Positions 1 to 9,494 of a stretch of 64,000 nucleotides of DNA are shown here, piece after piece. The stretch spans positions 992,001 to 1,056,000 of the forward strand of contig NZ_CP076023.1 of the NCBI RefSeq assembly GCF_018623035.1, written 5' to 3'. The notes under the pieces were generated by a model. It saw only the letters and a list, made by a program, of their open reading frames with translations, had not been told where the DNA came from and did no database searches. Numbering within the stretch: the first letter of the stretch is position 1; each line of letters begins with the position of its first letter. Made by a program: the position numbers and the translations under genes. The DNA comes from Cellulomonas dongxiuzhuiae (lineage in GTDB: Bacteria > Actinomycetota > Actinomycetes > Actinomycetales > Cellulomonadaceae).

Positions 1-1
1 C

Positions 2-1117
2 ACGCCCGGCAACCCGATCTTCGCGTTCGACGTCGTCAACGAGGTCATCGACGAGAACGAGCCCGACGGCCTGCGGCGCAGCGACTGGTACCGCGTCCTC
101 GGTCCGTCGTACATCGCCGACGCCTTCCGGTACGCGCGTGACGCGTTCGGTCCCGAGGTGCAGCTGTTCATCAACGACTACAACTCCGAGTACCCGAACA
201 AGCGCGCGCCCTACCTGCGCCTGGTCACCGAGCTGCTCGCGCAGGGCGTGCCGGTCGACGGCGTCGGGCACCAGCTGCACGTCGAGGTGGGCCGCTCGAT
301 CTCGATGATCGAGGACACGATCGAGGCCTTCGAGGCGCTCGACGTGCGGCAGGCCGTCACGGAGCTCGACGTCTCGGCGTACCGCGACTCCGGTGAGCAG
401 TGGGACGCTCCGCCGGCGGCCCGCCTGCTCGAGCAGGGGTACTACTACCGCGACATGTTCGACATGCTCGAGCGCCACGCGGCGTCGTTCGAGTCGATCA
501 CGGTCTGGGGCCTCGAGGACTCGCGCACGTGGCTGCGCTCGGGCGCGGCGCCGCTGCTGTTCGACGGGCAGCTGCAGGTCAAGCCCGCGTACTGGGGGAT
601 CGTCGACCCGTCACGCATCGGGGCGACGCCGACGGCCACGCCGACCGTGACCCCGACGCCGACGGTGACCCCGACGCCGACGGTGACCCCGACGCCGACG
701 GTGACCCCGACGCCGACGGTGACCCCGACGCCGACGGTGACCCCGACGCCGACGGTGACCCCCACGCCGATGACCCCCACGCCGACGCCCACCGCCGGCG
801 CGGGCTGCCGTGTCGCGTACACGACGAACGACTGGAACACCGGCTTCACGGCGGGCGTGCGCGTCACCAACGCCGGGTCGTCGGCGCTCACCGGGTGGAC
901 CCTGACGTTCGCGTTCGCGGGCGGGCAGCGGGTCACCCAGGGCTGGTCGGCGACGTGGTCGCAGTCCGGCTCGACGGTCACGGCCACGAACGCCGCGTGG
1001 AACGGCACGCTCGCGGCGGGCGGCACGGTCGACATCGGCTTCAACGGCTCGCACACGGGCGCCAACCCCCGGCCGACGGCGTTCGCGCTCAACGGCACGC
1101 CCTGCACCGTGAGCTGA
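2..1117 (+). CDS. GH10 endo-xylanase with CBM2 module (5'-truncated)
   Basis: This is a secreted endo-1,4-beta-xylanase of family GH10, missing its N-terminal part at the window edge. The frame is open from base 2 and gives 371 residues. The GH10 acid/base motif DVVNE lies at the very start (Glu codon 41-43), and the nucleophile motif VTELDV follows (Glu codon 362-364). The catalytic domain ends near base 600. A Pro-Thr linker built from an 18-bp tandem repeat follows, then a cellulose-binding CBM2 module from about base 805 to the stop. The CBM2 has paired terminal cysteines and the aromatic sites DWNTGF, TGWTL and AAWNG. The GTG at 158 lies inside the catalytic domain and is not the real start. 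A strong hairpin follows the stop. The family and modular order are clear; the signal peptide is outside the window. Confidence 0.95.
   Translation, partial: TPGNPIFAFDVVNEVIDENEPDGLRRSDWYRVLGPSYIADAFRYARDAFGPEVQLFINDYNSEYPNKRAPYLRLVTELLAQGVPVDGVGHQLHVEVGRSISMIEDTIEAFEALDVRQAVTELDVSAYRDSGEQWDAPPAARLLEQGYYYRDMFDMLERHAASFESITVWGLEDSRTWLRSGAAPLLFDGQLQVKPAYWGIVDPSRIGATPTATPTVTPTPTVTPTPTVTPTPTVTPTPTVTPTPTVTPTPTVTPTPMTPTPTPTAGAGCRVAYTTNDWNTGFTAGVRVTNAGSSALTGWTLTFAFAGGQRVTQGWSATWSQSGSTVTATNAAWNGTLAAGGTVDIGFNGSHTGANPRPTAFALNGTPCTVS
647..772 (+). repeat. 18-bp tandem repeat encoding the Pro-Thr linker
   Basis: Seven copies of an 18-bp unit starting GTGACCCCGACGCCGACG run head to tail with exact 18-nt spacing (units begin at 647, 665, 683, 701, 719, 737 and 755). 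Each encodes the hexapeptide VTPTPT. The last copy is slightly diverged. The repeat forms the flexible linker between the GH10 and CBM2 domains. Because it is multiple-of-three and near-identical, copy number could change without breaking the frame. Confidence 0.95.
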
Positions 1118-1139
1118 CCTGACCGGAGCAGTCCCCTCC

Positions 1140-1180
1140 GGGCCCGGTCCGCTCACCCCCGTGGTGAGCGGTCCGGGCCC
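1140..1180 (+). terminator. Hairpin terminator after the xylanase gene
   Basis: An 18-bp stem with a single mismatch (left arm 1140-1157, right arm 1163-1180) closes a 5-nt loop 23 nt after the xylanase stop codon. It lacks a clear T-run, as is common in very GC-rich actinobacteria. It sits between convergent genes and could serve both. Confidence 0.75.
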
Positions 1181-1227
1181 GGCCCCGTCCCGGGGTGACC
1201 GGTGGAGCCGGCCGGCTACCTGCGACG

Positions 1228-2106
1228 TCAGGCCGGGCGGCGGGCGACGACGACCGTGCCGTCGACGTCGTCGTCGTGCAGCACCTCGACCGACCACCCC
1301 GGCGGGCACGCCGCGCGCGTCAGCGGGGCCTGGCCCACGCTCGTCTCGACCAGCACGTGCCCGCCGGGGCGCACCCACCGCGGTGCGAGCGCGAGCAGCC
1401 GCCGGTGCACGTCGACACCGTCGGGTCCGCCGTCCAGCGCGACGTGCGGCTCGTGGTCGCGTGCCTCGGGGGGCATCACCGCGATCGCGTCGTGCGGCAC
1501 GTAGGGCGCGTTCGCGACGAGCACGTCGACGTGCCCGCGCAGCGCGTCCGGCACCGGGTCGAGCAGGTCGCCGGTCCACGCGTGGCCGCGCCCGTCCAGG
1601 TTGCGCGTCGCCCACGCCGCCGCGACGGGGTCGAGGTCCGCGGCGTGGACGTCCGCCCCGGGCACGTCGTGCGCCACGAGCGCGGCGACGGGTGCGACAC
1701 CGCAGCAGGCCTCGACGACGACGGGGGAGGGGCCGGCCGCGCGGGCGAGCCGCACCGCGGTGCGTGCGAGCAGCTCGGTGCGGCGTCGGGGGACGAACAC
1801 GCCGGGACCGACGCCGAGCCGCAGCCCGGCGAACGCGACCCAGCCGAGGACGGTCTCCAGCGGCTCCCCGGACACCCGCCGGGTGACGAGGTCCTCCAGC
1901 ACGTCGGGCCGCGCGGTCCGTCGTCGGTCGGCGTCCGAGGACCGCTCCCACGCGGCCGTGACCAGCAGCTCGGCTTCCTCCTCCGCGAAGACGCAGCCCG
2001 CCGCGCGCAGCCGGGCCACGAGCGCGGGCGGCGGCACCGGGTCGCCGCCGGCCGGTGCGCCCGGGGGCGTGCCGGTGGGCGGCGCGGGCGGCGTGTCGTG
2101 CGTCAC
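1228..2106 (-). CDS. PrmC/HemK-like putative protein (glutamine-N5) methyltransferase
   Basis: This 292-residue SAM-dependent methyltransferase resembles PrmC, which methylates the glutamine of the GGQ motif in release factors. The SAM-binding loop is VVVEACCGVAP, followed by an acidic HAADLDP strand. The catalytic motif reads NAPYVP, where PrmC and PrmB have NPPY. This variant is what I recall for an actinobacterial PrmC-related family of unknown substrate (TIGR03704-like). The N-terminus is Pro/Gly-rich. The start is a GTG at 2106. It is divergent from eno across a 147-bp gap and convergent with the xylanase. The methyltransferase fold is secure; the substrate is not. Confidence 0.82.
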   Translation of the reverse strand: MTHDTPPAPPTGTPPGAPAGGDPVPPPALVARLRAAGCVFAEEEAELLVTAAWERSSDADRRRTARPDVLEDLVTRRVSGEPLETVLGWVAFAGLRLGVGPGVFVPRRRTELLARTAVRLARAAGPSPVVVEACCGVAPVAALVAHDVPGADVHAADLDPVAAAWATRNLDGRGHAWTGDLLDPVPDALRGHVDVLVANAPYVPHDAIAVMPPEARDHEPHVALDGGPDGVDVHRRLLALAPRWVRPGGHVLVETSVGQAPLTRAACPPGWSVEVLHDDDVDGTVVVARRPA

Positions 2107-2202
2107 GCCCCGATGTTCGCACGCGGGCGGTGCGCCGTGCCGGCATCGTCGCTGGTCAGCGCCGCGGCGTCCACCTGCCGAAGGTCCCGAGGTGCGTCCT
2201 GA

Positions 2203-3534
<1,332 letters not shown>

Positions 3535-3545
3535 TCACCGCCTGA

Positions 3546-3590
3546 ACGACGACGCCCGGTCCACCGTCACGGTGGGCCGGGCGTCGTCGT
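3546..3590 (+). terminator. Hairpin terminator after eno
   Basis: A 20-bp stem with one G-T wobble (arms 3546-3565 and 3571-3590) closes a 5-nt loop 11 nt after the eno stop. It is the strongest terminator-like structure in this block and separates eno from the FtsB-like gene. Confidence 0.85.
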
Positions 3591-3661
3591 GGGGGGAGGC
3601 GCGACGCGACGCACGCAGCCACGTGCGGCCGATCGGGCGCGCGGCAGGCACAATCGAGGCC

Positions 3662-4429
3662 ATGTCCTCGCCCCGTCGTCCTCCCGCGCCCGGCTCCGGC
3701 CGGCGTCCGGGGCGCGACGAGGCGCCGTCGGGGGCGGTCCCGCGCGCCGGCCGCGCAGCAGCGGGCAGGTCCACCGGGCCGTCGACGTCGCCGCGTGGCG
3801 TGCGCAGCGCCGCCCCCCGGTCAGGTGCCGTGCCCAAGGTCGGGCCCGCGCGTCCTGGCGCCGCTCGCGCGAGCGTCCGCCCCGGGTCGTCCCGCGGCGC
3901 CACGCCCCCGCGAGGCACGCCGCGCGCGGCCGCCACGAGGCTGCCCGTGCCGCGGATGTTCACCGTCCGGGCGATGGTGTTCTCGCTCGTCGTGCTGGTG
4001 GCGTTCGTGCTGGTCTACCCGACGCTCGGCTCCTACCTCGCGACGCGGACGGAGGTCGAGCAGCTGCGCGCGGCGCGCGACGCGGCCCGTGCGCAGAACG
4101 CGGACCTCGAGGCGGACCTGCAGCGGTGGGACGACGACGCCTACGTCGTCGCGCAGGCGCGCGAGAGGCTGTCGTTCGTCATGCCGGGGGAGACGGCGTT
4201 CCGCGTCGTCGACCCCGAGGTCGTGGTCGACACGGCGCCGGACGGCGCTCCCGTGGTGGAGCCGTCCGACGGTGCGACGCGCCCCTGGTACGCGACCGTG
4301 TGGGAGTCGGTGGAGATGGCCGGTGACCTCGACGTCGACGCCGAGGCGCCCGGCGACCCCGCGGACGGCTCGACGACGCCCGGCACGCCGCCGACGGCCC
4401 CGGGACCCGGCACGGAGCCCACCGGCTGA
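3662..4429 (+). CDS. DivIC/FtsB-family septum formation initiator-like membrane protein
   Basis: This is a 255-residue single-pass protein of the FtsB/DivIC family, which links division proteins at the septum. Residues 1-98 are a long, basic, Pro/Gly/Ser-rich cytoplasmic tail. One membrane segment follows (about 105-122, VFSLVVLVAFVLVY), then a short coiled coil (about 130-158, TEVEQLRAARDAARAQN...) and the family's conserved segment with YVVAQARERLSFVMPGE. The C-terminus is acidic and Pro/Thr-rich. The ATG at 3662 was chosen because the open frame upstream overlaps eno and its terminator. Its neighbours, eno upstream and DUF501 and ppx downstream, are the classical actinobacterial setting for this gene. 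Confidence 0.88.
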   Translation: MSSPRRPPAPGSGRRPGRDEAPSGAVPRAGRAAAGRSTGPSTSPRGVRSAAPRSGAVPKVGPARPGAARASVRPGSSRGATPPRGTPRAAATRLPVPRMFTVRAMVFSLVVLVAFVLVYPTLGSYLATRTEVEQLRAARDAARAQNADLEADLQRWDDDAYVVAQARERLSFVMPGETAFRVVDPEVVVDTAPDGAPVVEPSDGATRPWYATVWESVEMAGDLDVDAEAPGDPADGSTTPGTPPTAPGPGTEPTG

Positions 4430-4445
4430 CGTCCCGTGAGGGAGA

Positions 4446-5054
4446 ATGGACGTCCCCGACCGGACGAACGAACGGACCGCCGTGCCCGCACGACCTGACC
4501 CCACCGAGCACCGCGACGTGCCCGGACCCTCGGCGCTGCCCGACGCCGCGACCTCGCCCGTCGTCCTGGACGTCGTCAGCGAGCGGGACGTCGAGGTGCT
4601 CACCGAGCAGCTCGGGCGGCCGCCGCGCGGGGTCGTCGGTGTCGCGGCGCGCTGCGTGTGCGGGCGCCCCCTGGTCGTGCGGACGGCACCGCGCCTCGAC
4701 GACGGCACGCCGTTCCCGACGACGTACTACCTGACGTCGCCCCAGGCCGTCGCGGCCGTCAGCGCGGTCGAGGCGACGGGCGTGATGAAGGAGATGACGG
4801 CGCGGCTGGCCGAGGACGACGAGCTCGCGGCGGGCCACCGGCGCGCGCACGAGGCGTACCTCGCGGACCGCGAGGCGCTCGGGCACGTGCCCGAGATCGC
4901 GGGCATCTCGGCCGGGGGGATGCCGCACCGCGTGAAGTGCCTGCACGTGCTGGTCGCGCACGCGCTGGCCGCGGGGCCCGGCGTGAACCCGGTGGGGGAC
5001 GAGGCGCTGGCGATGGTCGCCGACCGGTGGCGTCCCGACCGCTGCACCTGCTGA
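4446..5054 (+). CDS. DUF501 family protein
   Basis: This 202-residue cytoplasmic protein belongs to DUF501, a family of unknown function that accompanies eno and ppx in actinobacteria. The conserved core begins near residue 45. It contains RCVCGRPLVV, the PFPTTYYLT segment, a GMPHRVKCLH motif and a terminal CTC. The repeated Cys and His residues could bind a metal, which is inference. The N-terminal 40 residues are low-complexity, so a GTG at 4482 is a possible alternative start; the ATG at 4446 has an AGGGAG only two bases before it. It lies 16 nt after the FtsB-like gene and 63 nt before ppx. Confidence 0.85.
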   Translation: MDVPDRTNERTAVPARPDPTEHRDVPGPSALPDAATSPVVLDVVSERDVEVLTEQLGRPPRGVVGVAARCVCGRPLVVRTAPRLDDGTPFPTTYYLTSPQAVAAVSAVEATGVMKEMTARLAEDDELAAGHRRAHEAYLADREALGHVPEIAGISAGGMPHRVKCLHVLVAHALAAGPGVNPVGDEALAMVADRWRPDRCTC

Positions 5055-5117
5055 CGGCCGCGGACCCAACGTGAGCCGCCGCTCGGCGGTGTCGGTCGGC
5101 GGTGGCACGATGTGCCG

Positions 5118-6071
5118 GTGACACGCGTGGCAGCCATCGACTGCGGGACCAACTCCATCCGTCTGCTCGTCGCGGACGTCGACCCGGTGGCGGGCACGCT
5201 CGTCGACCTGGAGCGCAGCAACGAGGTGGTGCGGCTCGGCCAGGGGGTCGACCGCACGGGGCTGCTGGCCCCCGAGGCGCTCGAGCGCACGCTCGCGGCG
5301 ACGCGCCGGTACCACGAGGTGTGCGAGGGGCTCGGTGTCGAGGCGGTGCGGTTCGTGGCCACGTCGGCGACGCGCGACGCGCGCAACCGCGAGGAGTTCG
5401 TCGCGGGCGTGCGTGCAGCGCTGGGCGTGGAGCCCGAGGTCGTCGCGGGGGACGAGGAGGCGCGGCTGTCGTTCCGCGGGGCGACGGGCGTGCTCGCGAG
5501 CCGGTTCGACGGGCCGTTCCTCGTGGTCGACCTGGGCGGCGGCTCGACGGAGCTCGTCCTGGGCACCGACGCGCCCGAGGCGGCCGTCTCGATGGACGTC
5601 GGCTCGGTGCGGCTGACCGAGCGGCACCTGCACGACGACCCGCCCACGCCGGCGCAGGTCGCCGCGGCCGACGCCGACGTGCACGCGGCGCTGGACGCCG
5701 CCGCCGCCGTCGTGCCCCTGGGCCGGACCGTGACGCTCGTGGGCCTCGCGGGGTCGGTGACGACGCTCACCGCGCACGCTCTCGGCCTGGACCACTACGA
5801 CCGCACGCGCATCGACGGTGCCGTGCTCGGCGTCGACGACGTGCTCGCGTCGTGCGAGGACATGCTGGCCCGCACGCGCGAGCAGCGCGCGGCGCTGCCC
5901 TACCTGCACCCGGGTCGCGTCGACGTCATCGGCGCGGGGGCCCTCGTGTGGCGCGACGTCGTGCGACGGGTGCGCGACGAGGTGGCGGCGGCGGGGGGCG
6001 GGCTGACCCACGTGGTCACCTCCGAGCACGACATCCTCGACGGCATCGCCTGGAGCATCGCCGAGCGCTGA
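5118..6071 (+). CDS. ppx: Ppx/GppA family exopolyphosphatase
   Basis: Ppx/GppA phosphatases remove terminal phosphate from polyphosphate or from pppGpp. The 317-residue protein has the ASKHA-fold phosphate-1 motif AAIDCGTNSIRLLVAD at its N-terminus, the family motif FVATSATRDARN near 80, and the phosphate-2 motif VVDLGGGSTELVLG near 140. It is about 300 residues long, so it is the short form without the C-terminal HD region of E. coli Ppx. A GTG at 5112 is two codons upstream in frame and cannot be excluded. It is the last gene of the eno block. Confidence 0.92.
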   Translation: MTRVAAIDCGTNSIRLLVADVDPVAGTLVDLERSNEVVRLGQGVDRTGLLAPEALERTLAATRRYHEVCEGLGVEAVRFVATSATRDARNREEFVAGVRAALGVEPEVVAGDEEARLSFRGATGVLASRFDGPFLVVDLGGGSTELVLGTDAPEAAVSMDVGSVRLTERHLHDDPPTPAQVAAADADVHAALDAAAAVVPLGRTVTLVGLAGSVTTLTAHALGLDHYDRTRIDGAVLGVDDVLASCEDMLARTREQRAALPYLHPGRVDVIGAGALVWRDVVRRVRDEVAAAGGGLTHVVTSEHDILDGIAWSIAER

Positions 6072-6146
6072 GCTCGCGGGCCCGGTGCTGCCGGACCGGT
6101 GCAGCGCCACATCAACTGTGGCGTGTCGTAGACAGTAGTGCGGACT

Positions 6147-6160
6147 GCACAGTACTGTGC
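6147..6160. promoter_or_regulatory. Perfect 14-bp palindrome, candidate PadR operator
   Basis: GCACAGTACTGTGC is its own reverse complement and lies 102 nt upstream of the PadR start codon. A partial copy, ACAGTAGTGC, lies just upstream at 6132-6141. PadR regulators usually repress their own operon through such inverted repeats, so autoregulation is the simplest reading. Confidence 0.55.
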
Positions 6161-6261
6161 GACGTGCGGGCCCTGGAGGGGTGCCCGCGCCACGTACGCC
6201 CGCCGGTCCCGCTCACATCCGGGACCGGCGGTGCGACGGGCGAGGAGACCCGGGAGGTCGC

Positions 6262-6591
6262 ATGGACACCACGCAGCTGCTCAAGGGGGTGCTGGACCTG
6301 GCTGTGCTGTCCGTCGTGGCGGACGAGGACGGCTACGGCTACGACGTCGTGCGACGCCTGCGCGCCGCCGGCATCGAGGAGGTCGGTGACGCGTCCGTGT
6401 ACGGCACGCTCCGCCGGCTCTACTCGTCGGGGGCGCTGACGTCGTACGTCGTGCCCAGCGACGAGGGACCGCACCGCAAGTACTACGGCATCAACGCGCA
6501 GGGCCGGGCCATGCTCGACGGGCAGCGCAAGGACTGGTACGAGTTCGCAGGCACGATGCAGCGCCTGCTCGAGACGGAGGGTGGGGCATGA
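6262..6591 (+). CDS. PadR family transcriptional regulator
   Basis: This is a 109-residue PadR-type winged-helix repressor without the long C-terminal dimerisation extension. The N-terminus LLKGVLDLAVLSVV, the GYGYDVVRRL helix, the VYGTLRRLYSSGAL recognition region and the beta-wing ending RKYYGINAQGR are all typical. The start is the ATG at 6262, preceded by GGGAGG; the longer upstream frame has no such signal. Its stop overlaps the start of the next gene by 4 nt (ATGA), so the two are co-translated. It likely senses or controls the neighbouring membrane protein's pathway and binds the palindrome upstream. Confidence 0.92.
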   Translation: MDTTQLLKGVLDLAVLSVVADEDGYGYDVVRRLRAAGIEEVGDASVYGTLRRLYSSGALTSYVVPSDEGPHRKYYGINAQGRAMLDGQRKDWYEFAGTMQRLLETEGGA

Positions 6592-7796
6592 GCATCGTCG
6601 ACGACGCGATCGCGCAGGACGTCCGGACGTACGCCGCGCAGGTGCGGGCCGCGCTCGCGGACCTCGGCCAGGAGAACGTGGACGACCTGACCGACGGCCT
6701 CGAGGTCAACCTGGCCGACGCGCTGGCCGACGACGGGCGGGCCCACGGCGGCTCGCTCGTCGACGAGTTCGGCACGCCGGAGGCGTACGCGGCCGAGCTG
6801 CGCTCGGCCGCGGGGCTGGCGGCGGCCGGGCGGAAGGAGCGCACCGAGAGCGTGTTCCGCGCGGCGCTGCTGGCACCGTGGCGCGAGGCCAACGACGTGG
6901 TCCGCACCGCGCTCGCGCGCCTGCGGGGGACCCGCTGGTTCCCCGGTGTCGAGGACCTGCTCGTCGCGCTGCGTCCCGCGTGGTGGGTCCTGCGTGGCTG
7001 GGCGCTCGCGCACCTGGTGCTCAACATGGTCGGCGCCGAGCCGTACCCCTTCTGGGTGCCGTCGAGCTCCGGAGGCTGGGTCCTGATGATCCTCGCGGTC
7101 GTCGCGAGCGCGCAGTGGGGACGCGGCGAGTGGCGCGCCGGGCCCCGCTGGGACCGCGTGCTGCAGGTGCTCAGCCGCGTGCTCGCCCTCGCGGCACTGA
7201 TCCTCGTCCTGACGCTGCCCGGGGCGCACCGCAACGACGTGGCGATGGCCGAGGCCTGGGTCGACACGCCCGCCGAGGACGGTGTGTTCGTCGCGGGTGA
7301 GCCGGCCTCCAACCTGTTCGTCTACGACGCCGACGGCAACCCGGTGGAAGGTGCGCAGGTCTTCGACCAGCAGGGGCGTCCCGTGACCACCGAGCCCCAC
7401 GGAGGGACTCCGTGGCTCCAGCAGGAGCACTGGCCCGACGGCGCCGACGAGCCGCTCCTGCACGTCGGGGTCCCCGGCCTGAACGGCGAGACCCGGTGGA
7501 ACGTCTTCCCGCTGCACAGCCTCAGCCGGGGGGAGTTCCCGGACGGTGCGCCGCTCGACGTCACCGACGAGCGCGTGCGCAAGCAGGTGCTCGCCCCGTC
7601 CTGGCCGTTCGCGGCGGCCGCGGCCGTCCTGCCGTGGCAGAAGGCGACGGGCGGCCCGCAGCCCACGCCGACCCCGTCGGCCACGGCCCCGGTCGAGGAG
7701 GCACCGGCCCCGGTCGAGGAGGCACCGGCCCCGGCCGACGACGCGCCGGCCCCGGACGCGCCCGCCGACGCCGAACCGGCACCCACCACCCCCTGA
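6588..7796 (+). CDS. HAAS-domain integral membrane protein paired with PadR
   Basis: This 402-residue protein has an N-terminal alpha-helical HAAS-type (DUF1700-like) domain: residues 1-75, ending DEFGTPEAYAAELRSAAGL. It is followed by membrane segments around 125-150, 158-175 and 185-205, a soluble region with a beta-sandwich-like stretch (about 215-330), a further hydrophobic stretch near 340, and a C-terminal Pro/Ala/Glu tail. The tail contains two identical 21-bp direct repeats (7687-7728). Genes of this type almost always follow a PadR gene, as here with a 4-nt overlap. The biochemical role is unknown; a signalling or envelope-stress function is the usual assumption. Confidence 0.75.
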   Translation: MSIVDDAIAQDVRTYAAQVRAALADLGQENVDDLTDGLEVNLADALADDGRAHGGSLVDEFGTPEAYAAELRSAAGLAAAGRKERTESVFRAALLAPWREANDVVRTALARLRGTRWFPGVEDLLVALRPAWWVLRGWALAHLVLNMVGAEPYPFWVPSSSGGWVLMILAVVASAQWGRGEWRAGPRWDRVLQVLSRVLALAALILVLTLPGAHRNDVAMAEAWVDTPAEDGVFVAGEPASNLFVYDADGNPVEGAQVFDQQGRPVTTEPHGGTPWLQQEHWPDGADEPLLHVGVPGLNGETRWNVFPLHSLSRGEFPDGAPLDVTDERVRKQVLAPSWPFAAAAAVLPWQKATGGPQPTPTPSATAPVEEAPAPVEEAPAPADDAPAPDAPADAEPAPTTP

Positions 7797-7800
7797 CGAG

Positions 7801-7877
7801 CGCCGAGCGCGGGGGACACCGCTCGAGCGCGGGGGTCGTTTTCCCCCGCGCTCGAGCCGTTCCTGCCGCGCTCGCGG
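7801..7877. repeat. Nested double-hairpin repeat, family 2 copy A
   Basis: An inner 15-bp perfect inverted repeat (7821-7835 and 7843-7857, core CTCGAGCGCGGGGG) with a 7-nt T-rich loop sits inside a weaker outer pair (7801-7816 and 7860-7877) with the same core. The arrangement and core match a second element at 33702-33775. It directly follows the HAAS gene stop and can act as its terminator. Confidence 0.8.
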
Positions 7878-7960
7878 GCCGGGGAGAGCGGCGGCGGGGG
7901 CCGCTGGACGGGGCCGGCGCCTAGGCTGGGAGCCACCGCTCGTCCACCCTGGAAGGACCC

Positions 7961-9400
7961 GTGACCGTCGACATCTGGGCCGACATCGGCCTCGTCCTGC
8001 TCTTCGTCCTCATCGGCGGCGTGTTCTCGGGTACCGAGCTCGCGCTGGTGTCGCTGCGCGAGTCGCAGCTCGGGCAGCTCGAGAAGCAGGGGCCGCGCGG
8101 GGTGCGCGTGGCCGCTGTCGCGCGCAACCCCAACCGCTTCCTCGCGGCCGTGCAGATCGGTGTCACCGTCGCCGGGTTCTTCTCCGCGGCCTTCGGAGCG
8201 TCGGCGCTCGCGTCGGCGCTCGCGCCCGTGTTCGTCTCGCTCGGCATGGCGCCGGGGCCGGCCGAGGGCGTCGCGCTCGTCGTGCTCACGCTGGTCATCG
8301 CCTACCTGTCGCTCGTCCTCGGCGAGCTCGTGCCCAAGCGCATCGCGATGCAGCAGGCGGCGCGCGTCTCGCTGTGGGTCGGGCCGCCGCTCGACCGGTT
8401 CGCCGCGCTCATGACCCCGGTGGTGTGGCTGCTGTCGCGGTCGACCAACGGCGTCGTGCGGCTGCTCGGGTTCGACCCCGCGGCGACCGGCGACCAGATG
8501 AGCGACGAGGAGCTGCGCGACCTGGTGCGCACGCACCCCGACCTGCCCGAGGACGAGCGGCGCCTCATCGACGACATCTTCGACGCGGGCGACCGCTCGC
8601 TCGTCGAGGTCATGCGCCCGCGCGCCGACGTGACCTTCCTCGCGGCGGCCGAGCCGATCGCGCAGGCCGCACAGCTCATCGGCACGCTGCCGTACTCGCG
8701 GTACCCGGTGACGGGGGAGGACTTCGACGACATCGTGGGGTTCGTGCACGTGCGCGACCTGCTCGCACCCGTCGCTCGTGCCGTGCGCGACGCGGACGCC
8801 GACCCCGACACCCACGGGCGCGAGGGCGTCGTCGAGGCGATCGTCCAGGTGTCGTCCACGACCGTCGGTGACGTGATGCGACCCGTCGTGCAGCTGCCCG
8901 GCACCAACGCCGTCCTGCCGACCCTGTCGACCATGCGGCGCACCGGTGCCCACATCGCCGTCGTCGTCGACGAGTACGGCGGCACCGACGGCATCGTCAC
9001 GCTCGAGGACCTGCTGGAGGAGCTCGTCGGCGACATCGTCGACGAGTACGACCACGTGCCGGTCCGCGCAGCGGGTGACGACGACGTCGACGCGGGGCTC
9101 TCGCTCGAGGACTTCGCCGACCGCACGGGCGTCGTGCTGGCCGACGGGCCGTACGAGACCGTCGCCGGGTACGTCCTCGCGCGGCTGGGCCGGATGGCAC
9201 GCCCCGGAGACGTCGTCGACGTCGAGCCGCCCGAGGCTGAGGACGGGCCGGCCGGCCCGCCGACCCGGCTGCGGGTACGCGTGGTCGACGGTCGTCGGAT
9301 CACGGCGGTGCGCGTCGAGCAGCCCGTCGAGCAGCCCCTCGAGCCGGAGCCCGCCGACTCGCAGCGGTCCGGGCGGCCGGCCGACGTCGACCGCTCCTGA
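7961..9400 (+). CDS. CNNM/CorC-HlyC family membrane protein
   Basis: This 479-residue protein has the standard three-part architecture of CNNM/hemolysin C proteins, which are linked to Mg2+/Co2+ transport or resistance. Residues 1-195 form the DUF21 membrane domain with four hydrophobic segments (for example VLLFVLIGGVFSGTELALV). A CBS-domain pair spans roughly 205-350, including VMRPRADVTFLA and VDEYGGTDGIVTLEDLLEELVG. A CorC_HlyC domain covers about 370-455, followed by a short acidic tail. The GTG at 7961 has GGAAGGA upstream, and a TAGGCT -10-like hexamer lies at 7922-7927. The ion carried is not deducible. Confidence 0.9.
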   Translation: MTVDIWADIGLVLLFVLIGGVFSGTELALVSLRESQLGQLEKQGPRGVRVAAVARNPNRFLAAVQIGVTVAGFFSAAFGASALASALAPVFVSLGMAPGPAEGVALVVLTLVIAYLSLVLGELVPKRIAMQQAARVSLWVGPPLDRFAALMTPVVWLLSRSTNGVVRLLGFDPAATGDQMSDEELRDLVRTHPDLPEDERRLIDDIFDAGDRSLVEVMRPRADVTFLAAAEPIAQAAQLIGTLPYSRYPVTGEDFDDIVGFVHVRDLLAPVARAVRDADADPDTHGREGVVEAIVQVSSTTVGDVMRPVVQLPGTNAVLPTLSTMRRTGAHIAVVVDEYGGTDGIVTLEDLLEELVGDIVDEYDHVPVRAAGDDDVDAGLSLEDFADRTGVVLADGPYETVAGYVLARLGRMARPGDVVDVEPPEAEDGPAGPPTRLRVRVVDGRRITAVRVEQPVEQPLEPEPADSQRSGRPADVDRS

Positions 9401-9481
9401 GCGCCGGACGCCACCCCGCCGAAGCACCCGGTGTGCGCGGTATCACCGCCTTCCGGCAGGGTTGCCGAGCCCGTCCGCGTC

Positions 9482-9487
9482 TACCGT
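9482..9487 (+). promoter_or_regulatory. Candidate -10 element close to the ndh start
   Basis: TACCGT lies 7 nt before the ATG at 9495, the spacing expected for a leaderless transcript. An AAGAGG is also squeezed between them, so a leadered message is equally possible. Confidence 0.3.
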
Positions 9488-9494
9488 AAGAGGT

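Noticed and set aside
647..772. Tandem repeat considered as a CRISPR array
   Set aside because: Units are contiguous with no spacers and encode a periodic Pro-Thr linker in frame.
445..1107. Minus-strand frame with long Val/Gly repeats
   Set aside because: It is the reverse reading of the 18-bp linker repeat of the xylanase and has no independent support.
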